In this document: one piece after another, positions 24,134 through 33,169 of the stretch
How the letters are laid out: every line of letters starts with the position of its first letter
How positions within the stretch are numbered: the first letter of the stretch is position 1
Source of the DNA: an uncultured Prevotellaceae bacterium
Lineage (GTDB): Bacteria; Bacteroidota; Bacteroidia; Bacteroidales; Bacteroidaceae
NCBI GenBank assembly: GCA_902780025.1
Contig: CACZDV010000025.1
Location: 1 to 46,492, forward strand
Reading direction: 5' to 3'
Length of the DNA stretch: 46,492 nucleotides
Notes under the pieces: model-generated
What the model was told of the DNA's origin: nothing
Databases searched by the model: none
What the model saw: only the letters and a program-made list of their open reading frames with translations
Program-made: the position numbers and the translations under genes

Positions 24134-26248
24134 ATGACTCGAAAGCTAATACTGTTAGCAGTGGCACTCCTTACGGGGAGTGCCGCTTTTTCCCAAATCC
24201 ATATCATGGAAAAGAGCGATTCGTCAATGACTAATCGCACCTATAACCTGAACCCTGTGGTCGTAACAGGTTCAGGCCACCACCAGCGGCTCAAGTCGAC
24301 GGCCACCCCCGTACACGTACTCTCTGCCCGGGAGATTCGTGAGCAGGGCATCACCACCTTCGACGGTGCCCTGACCCGCATGTTGCCTCAGGTGTCGATG
24401 GCTCCCAACTCAATGGGCTCCCAACTACGCCTTAACGGTCTGGGCAACAAGTACATCCTCATCCTCATCAACGGACAGAAGCTCTCAGGCGACATCTCCA
24501 ACAACGTCGACCTGAACCGTATTAATATGGCCCGGGTAAAGCGCATCGAGGTGCTCGACGGTGCCGCCTCCTCACTCTACGGCAGCGATGCCATCGCCGG
24601 CGTCATCAACATCATCACCGACCAGCCCACCAGTTCAGTATGTAGCGTTACTAACACGACCACCGTCAGCGGTCACGGCGTACTGACAGAGAGCGCCACC
24701 CTCGACATCTACAAGGATGGCTTCGGCTCCTACACCTCGTTCACCCACGACCGCGCCGACAGTTACCGCAACAACGACCTGGAATACGTGAAGGGTTCCG
24801 ACACGGAAACGCAAGTCTCGATAGCCCCTCTCTTCACGGGCTATCGTTCCAACCTCCTCGCGCAGAAATTCACCTATAGCCCCACTCAGCACCTGTCCCT
24901 GAACGCCGGCCTGGACTATTCCTACAAAATCACCGACCGCCCCAACACGGTGCCCGATGCTTCTCCATCGGGCATAACACCAGTAGGCGGCACCGACTAC
25001 GAGATGCGCTACAAAGGCCTGCGCTGGACCGTCGGCGGCCTCTATAAGTTTACGCCCAAGAACTCCCTCCAGGCCAATTTCACCGTCGACCGCTTCCGTT
25101 ATGGCAAGGAATACGACGTGCCCACAAAGGACTATGCCGTCGGCGACTACGTGCAGTCCAAGAAACAGCGCATGATGGATGGCGAGGTGAAAGCCATCCT
25201 TGGACTCACGCCCAACGGCACCACCATCTTCGGAGCCGACTGGCGCAGGGACTACCTCACCGCCACCAGCGGCAATATCGACAAGGACATATATACGCTT
25301 GCCGCCTACGTCCAGCACGAGCATCAGCTCCTCAAGGGCCTTACTGCCACGTTCGGCCTGCGGCTGACTCATCACGAGACCTTCGACCAGCATCTCACTC
25401 CCAAGGCGACGTTGATGTATGCGCCTGGGAATTTCCGCTTCCGCGCCACTTATTCGGCAGGCTTCCGCGCCCCTGGGCTTGACGAGCTCTATTACCACTA
25501 TTTCTCCGTGAACCGGGGCAAAGCCCAGATCAGCTTCGGCAACCAGGACTTGAAACCCGAGAAGAGCAACTACTTCGCGCTCAATGCTGAATACCGTACT
25601 GACGTCATTGCCGTCAGCCTGACAGGCTACCTGAATCGTATCAGCGACATGGTAGTGAAACAGAACATCGACGTCGACGATGCCACCCGTGCGATGCTGA
25701 TGAAGGTGTTCCCGGAGATGACGCAGGAGCAGGCCGACAAGATGGTGAGCTATGCCCGTTATCAGAACAGCGACAAGGGCGATGTCAAGGGAGTGCAACT
25801 GAACGTCTCGGCCAACCTCTTCCAAGGCTTCAACCTCTCCGCCAACTACGCCTACACCTACGCCCGCACCGCCGTTCCCGACGCATCTCCGTCGGGCCCC
25901 ACCTCATGGCAGCCTCTCGACCGCAGCATCCGCCACACCGCCACCGTTGCCGCCGACTATCACTATAACTGGCGCCGTTACGCCCTGAACGTCAACCTGA
26001 ACGGACGCCTGCAGTCGAAGACATACTACACGGGCAGCTATGAGGATGCTCCCGGCTTTGGCGTTTGGAACCTGCACACCTCCTTCCATCTTCCTCTTGC
26101 CAGCTATCTTCTTATAGATCCAAGCATTGGTATCGACAACCTCTTCGACCGCGTCGACCGTCGCATTGACTCCTCCACCCGTAAGTACGCGCTATATTCT
26201 CCCGGTCGTATGTTGGTAGTAGGATTGAAAGTCAGATTAAAACAATAA
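24134..26248 (+). CDS. TonB-dependent receptor, second member of riboswitch-1 operon
   Basis: A 704-residue outer-membrane receptor with a signal peptide (LILLAVALLTGSAAFSQ), a TonB-box-like LNPVVVTGSGH, a plug (GSQLRLNGLGNKYILILING, SLYGSDAIAGVINIIT) and a beta-barrel (FRATYSAGFRAPGLDELYYH, LKPEKSNYFALNAEY, a C-terminal LVVGLKVRLKQ). It is a paralogue of the receptor at 20818. The substrate could be a corrinoid, a free tetrapyrrole or a metal chelate. Two hairpin-forming repeats (24951-24974 and 25877-25896) both encode PDASPSG in barrel loops. The gene starts 9 bases after cbiK and is followed by a strong terminator. Confidence 0.9.
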   Translation: MTRKLILLAVALLTGSAAFSQIHIMEKSDSSMTNRTYNLNPVVVTGSGHHQRLKSTATPVHVLSAREIREQGITTFDGALTRMLPQVSMAPNSMGSQLRLNGLGNKYILILINGQKLSGDISNNVDLNRINMARVKRIEVLDGAASSLYGSDAIAGVINIITDQPTSSVCSVTNTTTVSGHGVLTESATLDIYKDGFGSYTSFTHDRADSYRNNDLEYVKGSDTETQVSIAPLFTGYRSNLLAQKFTYSPTQHLSLNAGLDYSYKITDRPNTVPDASPSGITPVGGTDYEMRYKGLRWTVGGLYKFTPKNSLQANFTVDRFRYGKEYDVPTKDYAVGDYVQSKKQRMMDGEVKAILGLTPNGTTIFGADWRRDYLTATSGNIDKDIYTLAAYVQHEHQLLKGLTATFGLRLTHHETFDQHLTPKATLMYAPGNFRFRATYSAGFRAPGLDELYYHYFSVNRGKAQISFGNQDLKPEKSNYFALNAEYRTDVIAVSLTGYLNRISDMVVKQNIDVDDATRAMLMKVFPEMTQEQADKMVSYARYQNSDKGDVKGVQLNVSANLFQGFNLSANYAYTYARTAVPDASPSGPTSWQPLDRSIRHTATVAADYHYNWRRYALNVNLNGRLQSKTYYTGSYEDAPGFGVWNLHTSFHLPLASYLLIDPSIGIDNLFDRVDRRIDSSTRKYALYSPGRMLVVGLKVRLKQ
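24951..24974. repeat. PDASPSG stem-loop 1
   Basis: TGCCCGATG (24951-24959) and CATCGGGCA (24966-24974) are a perfect 9-bp inverted repeat with a 6-base loop. The insert is translated as PDASPSG in a receptor loop. Confidence 0.85.
25877..25896. repeat. PDASPSG stem-loop 2
   Basis: CCCGACG (25877-25883) and CGTCGGG (25890-25896) are a perfect 7-bp inverted repeat with the loop CATCTC. It gives the same PDASPSG peptide, preceded by Val in both copies. Confidence 0.85.
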
Positions 26249-26289
26249 GCATACAAACCTTTACATGTATTATTATATAAGTTGATTAA

Positions 26290-26321
26290 GGAGATTTGTC
26301 GTGAGACAAGTCTCCTTTTTT
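26290..26321 (+). terminator. Intrinsic terminator of the riboswitch-1 operon
   Basis: GGAGATTTGTC (26290-26300) pairs with GACAAGTCTCC (26305-26315) in an 11-bp stem with one G-T pair and a GTGA loop, followed by six T residues. It separates the two riboswitch operons. Confidence 0.93.
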
Positions 26322-26330
26322 GGGAAAATG

Positions 26331-26361
26331 TTGTGATATTTAAAAAAAGTTCGTAACTTTG
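26331..26361 (+). promoter_or_regulatory. Promoter of the second riboswitch operon
   Basis: TTG (26331-26333), 20 bases, TAACTTTG (26354-26361): a full match to the Bacteroidetes consensus. Transcription would begin just before the riboswitch closing stem at 26371. Confidence 0.82.
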
Positions 26362-26370
26362 CACCCGCTA

Positions 26371-26541
26371 TGCCGGAAAAGGGAACGTTTTCGCAAGAAA
26401 AGGTCCACGTAGTGAACCGGGTGAGAATCCCCGACTGTCCCGCAGCTGTAAGCCCTCGTTGTTGCCAGCGTCCATGATGCCACTGATATTATTGGGAAGG
26501 CGGACGCAGGTGGAAGGGTAAAGTCAGAAGACCTGCCGGCA
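26371..26541 (+). promoter_or_regulatory. Cobalamin riboswitch 2
   Basis: A second B12-sensing RNA. The closing stem is TGCCGG (26371-26376) with CCGGCA (26536-26541). The core shows GTGAACCGGGTGAGAATCCC, CGCAGCTGTAAGCC, the B12 box GCCACTG (26479-26485) with GGGAAGG (26494-26500), and AGTCAGAAGACCTG. It differs from riboswitch 1 in most stems, so this is not a recent copy. It precedes btuB by about 66 bases. Confidence 0.95.
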
Positions 26542-26607
26542 TGTGCTGAAAAGTCTCCATCGACCTCTGGGGTTAGGCTTTGGGGACGAGAGATGTGATA
26601 AGTGAAG

Positions 26608-28584
26608 ATGAAGAGTGAAAGGCTATTTGTTAGCTTTTGGCTGTTTGCTGTGAGTTCCTGGTCGGCGGCACAGACGGTGCTGACGGACACGCTACAGGAG
26701 GTGACGGTGACAGAGACACGCCACAGTCACGCGCTGAAGAGTACGGCTCCGATGCACGTGATTGACCGTCACGACATGTCGGTGATGGGTATCACGGATA
26801 TGGCCGACGCCCTGCACCGCCTGCCAGGCATCACCCTGCGCGACTACGGCGGGGCGGGCGGCATGAAGACGGTGAGCGTGCGCGGATTCGGCACGAAGCA
26901 CACGGGCGTCTCGTACGACGGCGTGATGCTGTCGGAGTGCCAGAGCGGCGAGATTGACCTGTCGCGCTACTCACTGGACAACGTCAACCACCTGGCGCTC
27001 GTCATCGGCGACAACAGCGACATCTTCATCCCGGCCCGCAATGCTACGACGCCGGCTACACTTAATATTCAGACGCTCTCTTTTACCCCAGACGACTTCC
27101 GTGCCCATTTGACGGCCCAGCTAAAGGCAGCTTCCTTCGGCTACGTCTCCCCCTTCCTACGTTACGAGCAGAATTATTCCAATCATTTTGCAATCTCGGC
27201 AATGGGAGAGTTTATCCATGCTGACAACAACTATCCCTACACCATTCAAAATGTAACGGAGACGGTAAGTGACCACCGTCATAACAATCGTATGAACAGC
27301 GGTCACAGCGAGCTGAACTTTTTATGGAAGATAAATACTGCCAGTATGTTGAGCGGAAAACTTTACTACTATGACAACGACCGCCAACTGCCTGGACAGG
27401 TACGCTATTATTCCAATGAGAGCAATGAGACGTTACGTAACAGGAATTCATTCGGACAAGTACTATTCCAGACACATCTGAAGTCGGGATGGTCCCTGAA
27501 GAGTATCCTTAAGCAGAACTGGATGGAGGAAGTCTATCTGAATGGGGCATACTTTGGCAGCAGCATACGGTCAGCCTACTGGCAGCGTGAAACGATGCTT
27601 TCTTCCTGTATAATGTATGTCCCCACCGACTATCTGGCGTTCGACTATTCTGTTGACTATGCTTATAATAGTCTTAATACTAATACAATCCTGGTTAATC
27701 ATCCTTGGCGCCACACGATACTGCAGTCGTTGACAGGTAAATGGAGTGGCAAACAACTGACAGTGATGGGACGCCTGCTTTATTCCATATACTTAAATGG
27801 CATTGACAAGGGACAGAGTGCACGTGACATGCGGAAGCTTTCACCTTCGTTGTCGTTGTCCTATAAACCTTTCACTGAGCAGGACTTGTATCTCCGTGCA
27901 TCGCTAAAGAATATCTTCCGGGCTCCGACATTCAATGAAAGCTATTACTTCCATTATGGTAGTTCTGACTTGTTGGCAGAGTCAACCAACCAGTATAATG
28001 TTGGTGTAACATATCAAGGTCATCTGTCGGCATCGACAGCTATACGGATGACTATAGACGCATACTACAATCATGTGAAGGACATGATTGTAGCCATACC
28101 TTATAATATGTTCGTATGGACGTGCGTCAACATAGGAAAAGTTGACGTTTGGGGATGTGATGCCACAATACAGGGTTTGTATAACTTTGGAGGTGGACAT
28201 AAACTGACGGCAATGGGAAACCTGACGCTCCAGAGTGTTGAGAACAAGACAAACCAAGAGTCACCCAACTACGGCAAGCAGATTGCTTATTACCCAAAGT
28301 ACACAAGTGGAGCCTCGTTATCTTACGAGAATCCTTTCGTCAACCTTGGCATACACTTTGTGGCTGTGGCGAGCCGTTGGGCGACAAACGAGCATATAGA
28401 AAGCACCAAGATAAATGGCTACCAGGAATCAGGTGTAACATTATGGCGAAATTTCACGATCGGTGCCCATCATTTTTCCTTGCGTGCCGATCTAAAGAAT
28501 ATCTTTGACAAGCAATACGAGATTGTTCGTCTATATCCTATGCCGGGTAGAAGTTTTCAAGTTTCATTTAATTACAAATATTAA
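26608..28584 (+). CDS. btuB: Cobalamin TonB-dependent receptor BtuB, paired with BtuG
   Basis: An outer-membrane receptor of about 658 residues with signal peptide (LFVSFWLFAVSSWSAAQ), TonB-box-like LQEVTVTETRHS, plug (GVSYDGVMLSECQSGEIDLS) and barrel ending in a Tyr-rich strand (PGRSFQVSFNYKY). The ATG at 26608 is preferred; a GTG two codons earlier is possible. The gene is followed 12 bases later by a BtuG-like propeller, the usual partner that binds cobalamin at the cell surface and hands it to BtuB in Bacteroides. The plug-coding part (to about 27050) has high G+C like the surroundings, while the barrel part is clearly richer in A+T, suggesting recombination within the gene. Confidence 0.92.
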   Translation: MKSERLFVSFWLFAVSSWSAAQTVLTDTLQEVTVTETRHSHALKSTAPMHVIDRHDMSVMGITDMADALHRLPGITLRDYGGAGGMKTVSVRGFGTKHTGVSYDGVMLSECQSGEIDLSRYSLDNVNHLALVIGDNSDIFIPARNATTPATLNIQTLSFTPDDFRAHLTAQLKAASFGYVSPFLRYEQNYSNHFAISAMGEFIHADNNYPYTIQNVTETVSDHRHNNRMNSGHSELNFLWKINTASMLSGKLYYYDNDRQLPGQVRYYSNESNETLRNRNSFGQVLFQTHLKSGWSLKSILKQNWMEEVYLNGAYFGSSIRSAYWQRETMLSSCIMYVPTDYLAFDYSVDYAYNSLNTNTILVNHPWRHTILQSLTGKWSGKQLTVMGRLLYSIYLNGIDKGQSARDMRKLSPSLSLSYKPFTEQDLYLRASLKNIFRAPTFNESYYFHYGSSDLLAESTNQYNVGVTYQGHLSASTAIRMTIDAYYNHVKDMIVAIPYNMFVWTCVNIGKVDVWGCDATIQGLYNFGGGHKLTAMGNLTLQSVENKTNQESPNYGKQIAYYPKYTSGASLSYENPFVNLGIHFVAVASRWATNEHIESTKINGYQESGVTLWRNFTIGAHHFSLRADLKNIFDKQYEIVRLYPMPGRSFQVSFNYKY

Positions 28585-28596
28585 AAATTCAGAAAG

Positions 28597-29763
28597 ATGA
28601 AAAAGTTTTATTTTAGCTTTGCAGTATTAGCGATGGGAGCCGCCTTCCTTACTGCATGTAGTGATGATGAAGAAACGCCTCAAAAGAAAGCTGTTGATGT
28701 TACCAACGGTGTCGCTGTAGTTTGCTCCGGCAACATGAGCAGCTCTATCAATGGCGCTTTGACCTATTACAATTATTCAACAAAGCTGGCTACAGCGCAG
28801 GCTTTCAGACTAGCTAATGGCCGGGAATTGGGCCTTACTGCCAACGATGCACTTGTCTATGGCAATAAAATATATATTGTAGTAGACAATGAAAACACCA
28901 TTGAGGTAGTTTCAAAGAAAGACCTAAAGTCTGTCAAGCAGATAAAACTGTCAGAATTAATGTCAGATGGTCAAGGTGCACATCCTCGTCATATCATTGC
29001 CCAGGATGGCAAAATATATGTTTCCAATTATGGCACGTCGGTAGCCGACTGGACAACTTATACGACTTCAGGAAATGGTTCCGTTGCAGTTCTTGACACT
29101 GTCTCTTTTAATCTTCAGAAAACCTATAATGTGGGATGTTATCCAGAAGGCTTGGCTATTATTGGCGACAATCTGTATGTATTGAACTCCAACTACAGCA
29201 TGGGTAACGCATCTATTTCTAAAGTAAACCTTTCCACTGGTACAGAAAGCAGAATTATGGATGAGAATATCATGAATCCAGTTTCAGTTGTTGCCATTGA
29301 TGGCAACCTATATTATCTTGATTCTGGCAGCTACGATATTAATCCTCCCTACGGACAGATAAATTCTGGCGTACGCAAAGTAACTCCTGATGGCAAGGTG
29401 ACCAAAATTATTGATGCCACTGCCATGTGCTCTAATGGAAAGGATATATATGTGATTAACTCTCCTTATATCTATGGTCAGACACCTGCCTCATCATATG
29501 CCATATATTCCGTGGCCTCTGCTTCTTCAAAGTCCTTCGTTCCTAGTTCGGATATAGAGTTTCCTAACACCATTGGTGTAGATCCAATAAGCGGCGATGT
29601 GTTTATTGCGGCCAACAGTAAGGATCCTGACACAAAAGCTGCAAGTTACAAGCTTCCCGGATATGTGAAGCAATTCAAGGCAGACGGCACCTTTGTCGGT
29701 GAATTTGCCTGTTGGACAGGTCCGTGCGCAATCGTTGCCATCACCGATGTGAAATATGAATAA
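28597..29763 (+). CDS. btuG: BtuG-like surface cobalamin-binding lipoprotein (beta-propeller)
   Basis: A 388-residue lipoprotein (FAVLAMGAAFLTAC followed by SDDEETP, an acidic surface-export type context). The rest has repeating propeller blades (GDNLYVLNSNY, DGNLYYLDSGSY, NGKDIYVINSPYIYG, FPNTIGVDPISGDVFIAANS) and ends in the DUF5074-type CWTGPCAIVAI. BtuG of Bacteroides thetaiotaomicron is a surface propeller with extremely tight cobalamin binding that associates with BtuB; position and fold support the same role. Ligand-contacting residues cannot be assigned from sequence. The codon and base composition is A+T-richer than btuF downstream. It overlaps btuF by 8 bases. Confidence 0.88.
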   Translation: MKKFYFSFAVLAMGAAFLTACSDDEETPQKKAVDVTNGVAVVCSGNMSSSINGALTYYNYSTKLATAQAFRLANGRELGLTANDALVYGNKIYIVVDNENTIEVVSKKDLKSVKQIKLSELMSDGQGAHPRHIIAQDGKIYVSNYGTSVADWTTYTTSGNGSVAVLDTVSFNLQKTYNVGCYPEGLAIIGDNLYVLNSNYSMGNASISKVNLSTGTESRIMDENIMNPVSVVAIDGNLYYLDSGSYDINPPYGQINSGVRKVTPDGKVTKIIDATAMCSNGKDIYVINSPYIYGQTPASSYAIYSVASASSKSFVPSSDIEFPNTIGVDPISGDVFIAANSKDPDTKAASYKLPGYVKQFKADGTFVGEFACWTGPCAIVAITDVKYE

Positions 29764-30898
29764 ACTCTCTTTATTATTATATAGTTGTGTAGCTGTATCG
29801 CTCCTGTCTTGTGGCCGTCGCACTGCGGCTGAGCCACAGACAGCGGGCGACAGCCTTTTTATGAAGTACTCGACATTGCTCAGCATTGCCGAGTATGACG
29901 GCTACACCCTGGCGACCATCAAGAATCCCTGGAAACCGGGAAAGCTGTTGCACAGGTATGTACTGGTGCCGCGAACGTCAGACATCAGACATCAGACATC
30001 GGCACTCCCCGAAGATGCCACCGTCATTGAGGTGCCCATCCAGCGGGCAGCCGTCTTTACTACCGTCCACTGCGCCCTGCTGACGGAATTCGGACTGGGC
30101 GACAGGATTGTGGGCGTGGCCGACTCGAAGTACATCAAGATTCCCTATATCCACGAACAGATTGCGAAGGGACGCATCGTGGACTGCGGCAACGGCCTAA
30201 ACCCCGTGGTGGAGAAGATTATGGACATCAAGCCTGACGTCATCATGCTGTCGCCCTTCGAAAACTCGGGCGGCTACGGCAAGACGGAGGAGATAGGCAT
30301 CCCGCTCATCGAGTGTGCCGAGTATATGGAGACATCGCCCTTGGGACGTGCCGAGTGGATGCGCTTCTATGGGCTGCTGTTTGGTGTCGGCGAGAAGGCT
30401 GACGCTATGTTCCACGAGGTTGACAGTTGCTACACCGCCCTGAAGCAGCAGGCTACAGAGGCTGGCGATGGGCGCTCGGTGATCGTCGACAAGGTGGTGG
30501 GCTCCGTGTGGTACATGCCTGGCGGCCGCAGCACCATCGGACAGATGATTCAGGACGCAGGAGGCCGCTATCCGTGGGCCAACGACGAGCAGAGCGGTTC
30601 GCTGGCACTACCCTTCGAGAGCGTACTGGAACATGGCGGCGAGAGCGACGTGTGGATGCTGCGCTACTCGAGCGACCATGAGTGGGACTACCGCGAACTG
30701 CTGTCAGGCCATCAAGGCTACGGACAGCTACGGGCCTTCCGCGAGAAGGAGGTCTACGGCTGCAACGTCGAACAGTCGAAATTCTATGAGGAAACACCTT
30801 TCCACCCCAACTATCTTCTGAACGATTTCATACAAATTCTGCATCCTGACATAATAGGAGCGTCCTCGCTGCGTTATTATAAGAAACTGAAGGAGTGA
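29756..30898 (+). CDS. btuF: BtuF-like substrate-binding lipoprotein, riboswitch-2 operon
   Basis: A 380-residue periplasmic-binding lipoprotein (LLLYSCVAVSLLSC). Core features: VPIQRAAVFTTVHCALLTEF, VVEKIMDIKPDVIMLSPFEN, IPLIECAEYMETSPLGRAEW, MRFYGLLFGVG and WYMPGGRSTIGQMIQDAG (second lobe). It resembles the other BtuF (18139-19254) in domain order and motif placement but has clearly diverged. A 7-bp repeat (29979-29999) adds SDIRHQTSAL in an N-terminal loop near residue 80. It overlaps btuG by 8 bases and btuC by 4. Confidence 0.88.
   Translation: MNKLSLLLYSCVAVSLLSCGRRTAAEPQTAGDSLFMKYSTLLSIAEYDGYTLATIKNPWKPGKLLHRYVLVPRTSDIRHQTSALPEDATVIEVPIQRAAVFTTVHCALLTEFGLGDRIVGVADSKYIKIPYIHEQIAKGRIVDCGNGLNPVVEKIMDIKPDVIMLSPFENSGGYGKTEEIGIPLIECAEYMETSPLGRAEWMRFYGLLFGVGEKADAMFHEVDSCYTALKQQATEAGDGRSVIVDKVVGSVWYMPGGRSTIGQMIQDAGGRYPWANDEQSGSLALPFESVLEHGGESDVWMLRYSSDHEWDYRELLSGHQGYGQLRAFREKEVYGCNVEQSKFYEETPFHPNYLLNDFIQILHPDIIGASSLRYYKKLKE
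29979..29999. repeat. 7-bp tandem repeat CAGACAT in btuF, 3 units
   Basis: Three exact copies of CAGACAT lie head to tail in the coding region. Twenty-one bp is a multiple of three, so the reading frame is preserved at this copy number. Confidence 0.75.
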
Positions 30899-31908
30899 AA
30901 CGTGGCGTAGTGATATGCTGTCTGCTGACGGTGCTGACGCTAGTGCTGTTGGCGCTGAACCTGGCAGTGGGGTCGGTATCGATTCCACTGAAGGAGGTTG
31001 TCAGCATCCTGACGGGACACGAGGCCCAGCGGCCTTCGTGGCACTTCATCATTATGGAGAGCCGGCTGCCGCAGGCTATCACGGCCACCCTCTGCGGCGG
31101 CTCGCTGGCCGTCAGCGGTCTGATGCTGCAGACGGCGTTCAAGAATCCGCTGGCGGGTCCCAGCATCTTTGGTATCAACAGCGGAGCGGGTGTGGGCGTT
31201 GCCCTCGTCATGCTGGGCATGGGCGGTTCGCTGTCAGTGGGTTCCGTCAGCGTCACAGGCTTCATGGCCGTATTAGCAGCCGCCTTCGCAGGGGCCATGA
31301 CGGTCATGGGCCTCATCTTCCTGTTCTCGACGATGGTCAGAAACAACGTCATGCTGCTCATCATCGGCATCATGATAGGCTACATTGCCAACTCGGTGGT
31401 GTCGCTGCTCAACTTCTTTGCGACGGACGAGGGCGTCAAGTCGTACATGGTCTGGGGAATGGGCTCCTTTGGCGGCGTACCCATGCGGCAGATGCCGCTA
31501 TTTGCCTCGCTCTGTGTCCTCGGCCTGGTGGGGTCGCTGCTGTTGGTAAAACCCCTCAACGCCCTGCTGTTAGGCGAGCAGTATGCCGAGAATTTAGGCA
31601 TCAACACCCAGCGTGTTCGCAATCACCTGCTCATCGTCACAGGCCTGCTGACAGCTGTTACCACCGCTTTCTGCGGGCCCATCATGTTCATAGGACTGGC
31701 CGTACCCCACATTGCGCAACTGCTGTTGCAGCGGGCCGACCACCGCATCCTGATGCCCGTCACCATTCTCTGCGGCGCCGTCATTGCCCTGTTGTGCAAT
31801 GTGCTCTGCTTCCTGCCCGGCGAACAGGGAGTCATTCCGCTGAATGCCGTCACGCCCGTCATGGGAGCGCCCGTTATCATCTACGTCATTGCCCGTCATA
31901 ATAAATAG
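30895..31908 (+). CDS. btuC: FecCD-family ABC permease, BtuC-like, riboswitch-2 operon
   Basis: A 337-residue permease with the FecCD family pattern: ESRLPQAITATLCGGSLAVS, LMLQTAFKNPLAGPSIFG, MVWGMGSFGGVP, YAENLGINTQRVRNHLL, and CGPIMFIGLAVPHIAQLLL. The start is a GTG that overlaps the btuF stop (30895-30898). Under riboswitch control and next to BtuB/BtuG/BtuF, its substrate is almost certainly cobalamin or a related corrinoid. The ATPase subunit does not follow: the next gene is cobS. The ATPase must be encoded elsewhere and may serve both BtuCF pairs. Confidence 0.92.
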   Translation: MKRGVVICCLLTVLTLVLLALNLAVGSVSIPLKEVVSILTGHEAQRPSWHFIIMESRLPQAITATLCGGSLAVSGLMLQTAFKNPLAGPSIFGINSGAGVGVALVMLGMGGSLSVGSVSVTGFMAVLAAAFAGAMTVMGLIFLFSTMVRNNVMLLIIGIMIGYIANSVVSLLNFFATDEGVKSYMVWGMGSFGGVPMRQMPLFASLCVLGLVGSLLLVKPLNALLLGEQYAENLGINTQRVRNHLLIVTGLLTAVTTAFCGPIMFIGLAVPHIAQLLLQRADHRILMPVTILCGAVIALLCNVLCFLPGEQGVIPLNAVTPVMGAPVIIYVIARHNK

Positions 31909-31910
31909 CT

Positions 31911-32687
31911 ATGGAAGTAAATATCGACCAGACAAAATGGTACGACCGCATCTGGGCGGCCTTCATCTTCTTCACTCGCCTACCCTTCTGGCGACTGCAC
32001 CAGCCGCCTAAGGAGTGCTACGCAACGGTTGTGGAGCATTGGCCGCTCACGGGCTGGCTGACAGGCGGACTGACGGCTGCCACGCTCTACGTGGGCAGTC
32101 TCTATCTGCCTTACGCCGTGGCCGTGTTGCTGGCTATTGTAGTAAGATTGCTGGTGACGGGGGCCCTGCACGAAGACGGACTGGCCGACTTCCTCGACGG
32201 CTTCGGAGGCGGCAGCACCGACCGTGAGCGCATCCTCGCCATTATGAAGGACTCACACATCGGTACCTACGGCGTACTGGGCCTCCTCTGCTACCACCTG
32301 CTGCTCTTTGCCTCGCTGCTGTCGATGACACCTTACGTGGCGGCACTGGCCATCCTTGCTGCCGGTCCCTTCTCCAAGATGACGGCCTCGCAACTGATTC
32401 TGATGATGCCTTACGCCCGACTCGAGGAGGAGGCTAAGTCGAAGACCGTCTATCGCAAGTTCAGTACGCTGGCAGGCATCAGCCTCGCCTTCCAGGGACT
32501 GCTGCCCATGGTGGCCTTCATCTGGCTGACCGACGTCGACTGGCAATGGGTCATTGCAGCCCCTTGCCTTATCATGTATTTCCTCTATTTGCTCATCTGG
32601 CGCCGTCTGCACGGCTATACAGGCGACTGCTGCGGTGCCGTCTGCCTGCTCGCCGAACTTGCCGTCTATCTGGTCATCTGCATATAG
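31911..32687 (+). CDS. cobS: Adenosylcobinamide-GDP ribazoletransferase (cobalamin synthase) CobS
   Basis: CobS is the inner-membrane enzyme that joins adenosylcobinamide-GDP with alpha-ribazole in the last assembly stage. Family motifs: AAFIFFTRLPFWR at the N-terminus, GALHEDGLADFLDGFGGG (metal-binding Asp/Glu region), ILAIMKDSHIGTYG, and GYTGDCCGAVCLL near the C-terminus. Full length at 258 residues with several membrane segments. It starts 2 bases after btuC and is the last gene of the riboswitch-2 operon, tying nucleotide-loop assembly to corrinoid uptake. CobU and CobT, its usual partners, are not in the window. Confidence 0.95.
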   Translation: MEVNIDQTKWYDRIWAAFIFFTRLPFWRLHQPPKECYATVVEHWPLTGWLTGGLTAATLYVGSLYLPYAVAVLLAIVVRLLVTGALHEDGLADFLDGFGGGSTDRERILAIMKDSHIGTYGVLGLLCYHLLLFASLLSMTPYVAALAILAAGPFSKMTASQLILMMPYARLEEEAKSKTVYRKFSTLAGISLAFQGLLPMVAFIWLTDVDWQWVIAAPCLIMYFLYLLIWRRLHGYTGDCCGAVCLLAELAVYLVICI

Positions 32688-32696
32688 ACAGGGAAT

Positions 32697-32722
32697 AAAA
32701 AAGGAGGGGCTTAAGCCTCTCC
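32697..32722 (-). terminator. Terminator of DUF3467 gene containing its stop codon
   Basis: GGAGGGGC (32703-32710) and GCCTCTCC (32715-32722) pair across TTAA. On the minus strand the stem is followed by six T residues (32702-32697). The DUF3467 stop codon TAA lies in the loop. CobS ends at 32687, so this may also slow plus-strand transcription. Confidence 0.85.
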
Positions 32723-33028
32723 CTTGTTGGGTCCGAAAGGTGCGATGGTACGCGGCTCCTGATTAGGAAGCTTAATTGGTCCGTACTCACGCTCGTAGCG
32801 CCCGATATTCTCCTGCAGCGCCATCAGCAGACGCTTGGCATGCTCGGGGGCAAGGATGACGCGGCTCTTGACCGCTGCCTTGGGAACGCCAGGCAGTACA
32901 CGGGCAAAGTCGAGGACAAAATCACTCGAAGAATGGGTGATGATAGCGAAATTGGCATACTCTCCCTGCGCCACATCGGGCGTCAACTCTATCTGCAGTC
33001 CCTGCTGCTTATTATCTTTTTCGTTCAT
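32711..33028 (-). CDS. DUF3467 family protein
   Basis: A 105-residue soluble protein with DUF3467 features: LQIELTPDVAQGEYANFAII, SSSDFVLDFARVLPGVPKA, VILAPEHAKRLLMALQENI and YEREYGPIKL. No signal peptide or membrane segment is visible. The family is common in Bacteroidetes and has no established function. The gene is transcribed alone, divergent from fhs, with its own consensus promoter (33060-33090) and a dyad over the -33 element. Confidence 0.88.
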   Translation of the reverse strand: MNEKDNKQQGLQIELTPDVAQGEYANFAIITHSSSDFVLDFARVLPGVPKAAVKSRVILAPEHAKRLLMALQENIGRYEREYGPIKLPNQEPRTIAPFGPNKGEA

Positions 33029-33059
33029 TGTTATAGGGTTTTAAGTTGTGTTTGAGGTG

Positions 33060-33090
33060 CAAAAGTAAGCAAAAAAGACGGAATGAGCAA
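33060..33090 (-). promoter_or_regulatory. Promoter of the DUF3467 gene
   Basis: On the minus strand: TTG (33090-33088), 20 bases, TACTTTTG (33067-33060). This is a full consensus match. Confidence 0.8.
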
Positions 33091-33101
33091 AACTTTTGCT
33101 C
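33085..33101. promoter_or_regulatory. Perfect dyad between divergent promoters
   Basis: GAGCAAAA (33085-33092), one base, TTTTGCTC (33094-33101). It covers the -33 element of the DUF3467 promoter and lies 8 bases before the -33 element of the fhs promoter, so one regulator could act on both genes. Confidence 0.55.
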
Positions 33102-33108
33102 CTTTTTC

Positions 33109-33139
33109 TTGGTAGTGAGCGAACAAAACGGTAATTTTG
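33109..33139 (+). promoter_or_regulatory. Promoter of fhs
   Basis: TTG (33109-33111), 20 bases, TAATTTTG (33132-33139). Full consensus match, about 30 bases before the fhs ATG. Confidence 0.8.
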
Positions 33140-33169
33140 CAGCCGACTACACTTAAAACAACAGAAGTT

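Larger units (their letters stand above)
26249..26607. other. Intergenic control region between the two riboswitch operons
   Basis: These 359 bases hold no gene: a terminator (26290-26321), a promoter (26331-26361), riboswitch 2 (26371-26541), and about 65 bases of leader before btuB. Confidence 0.9.
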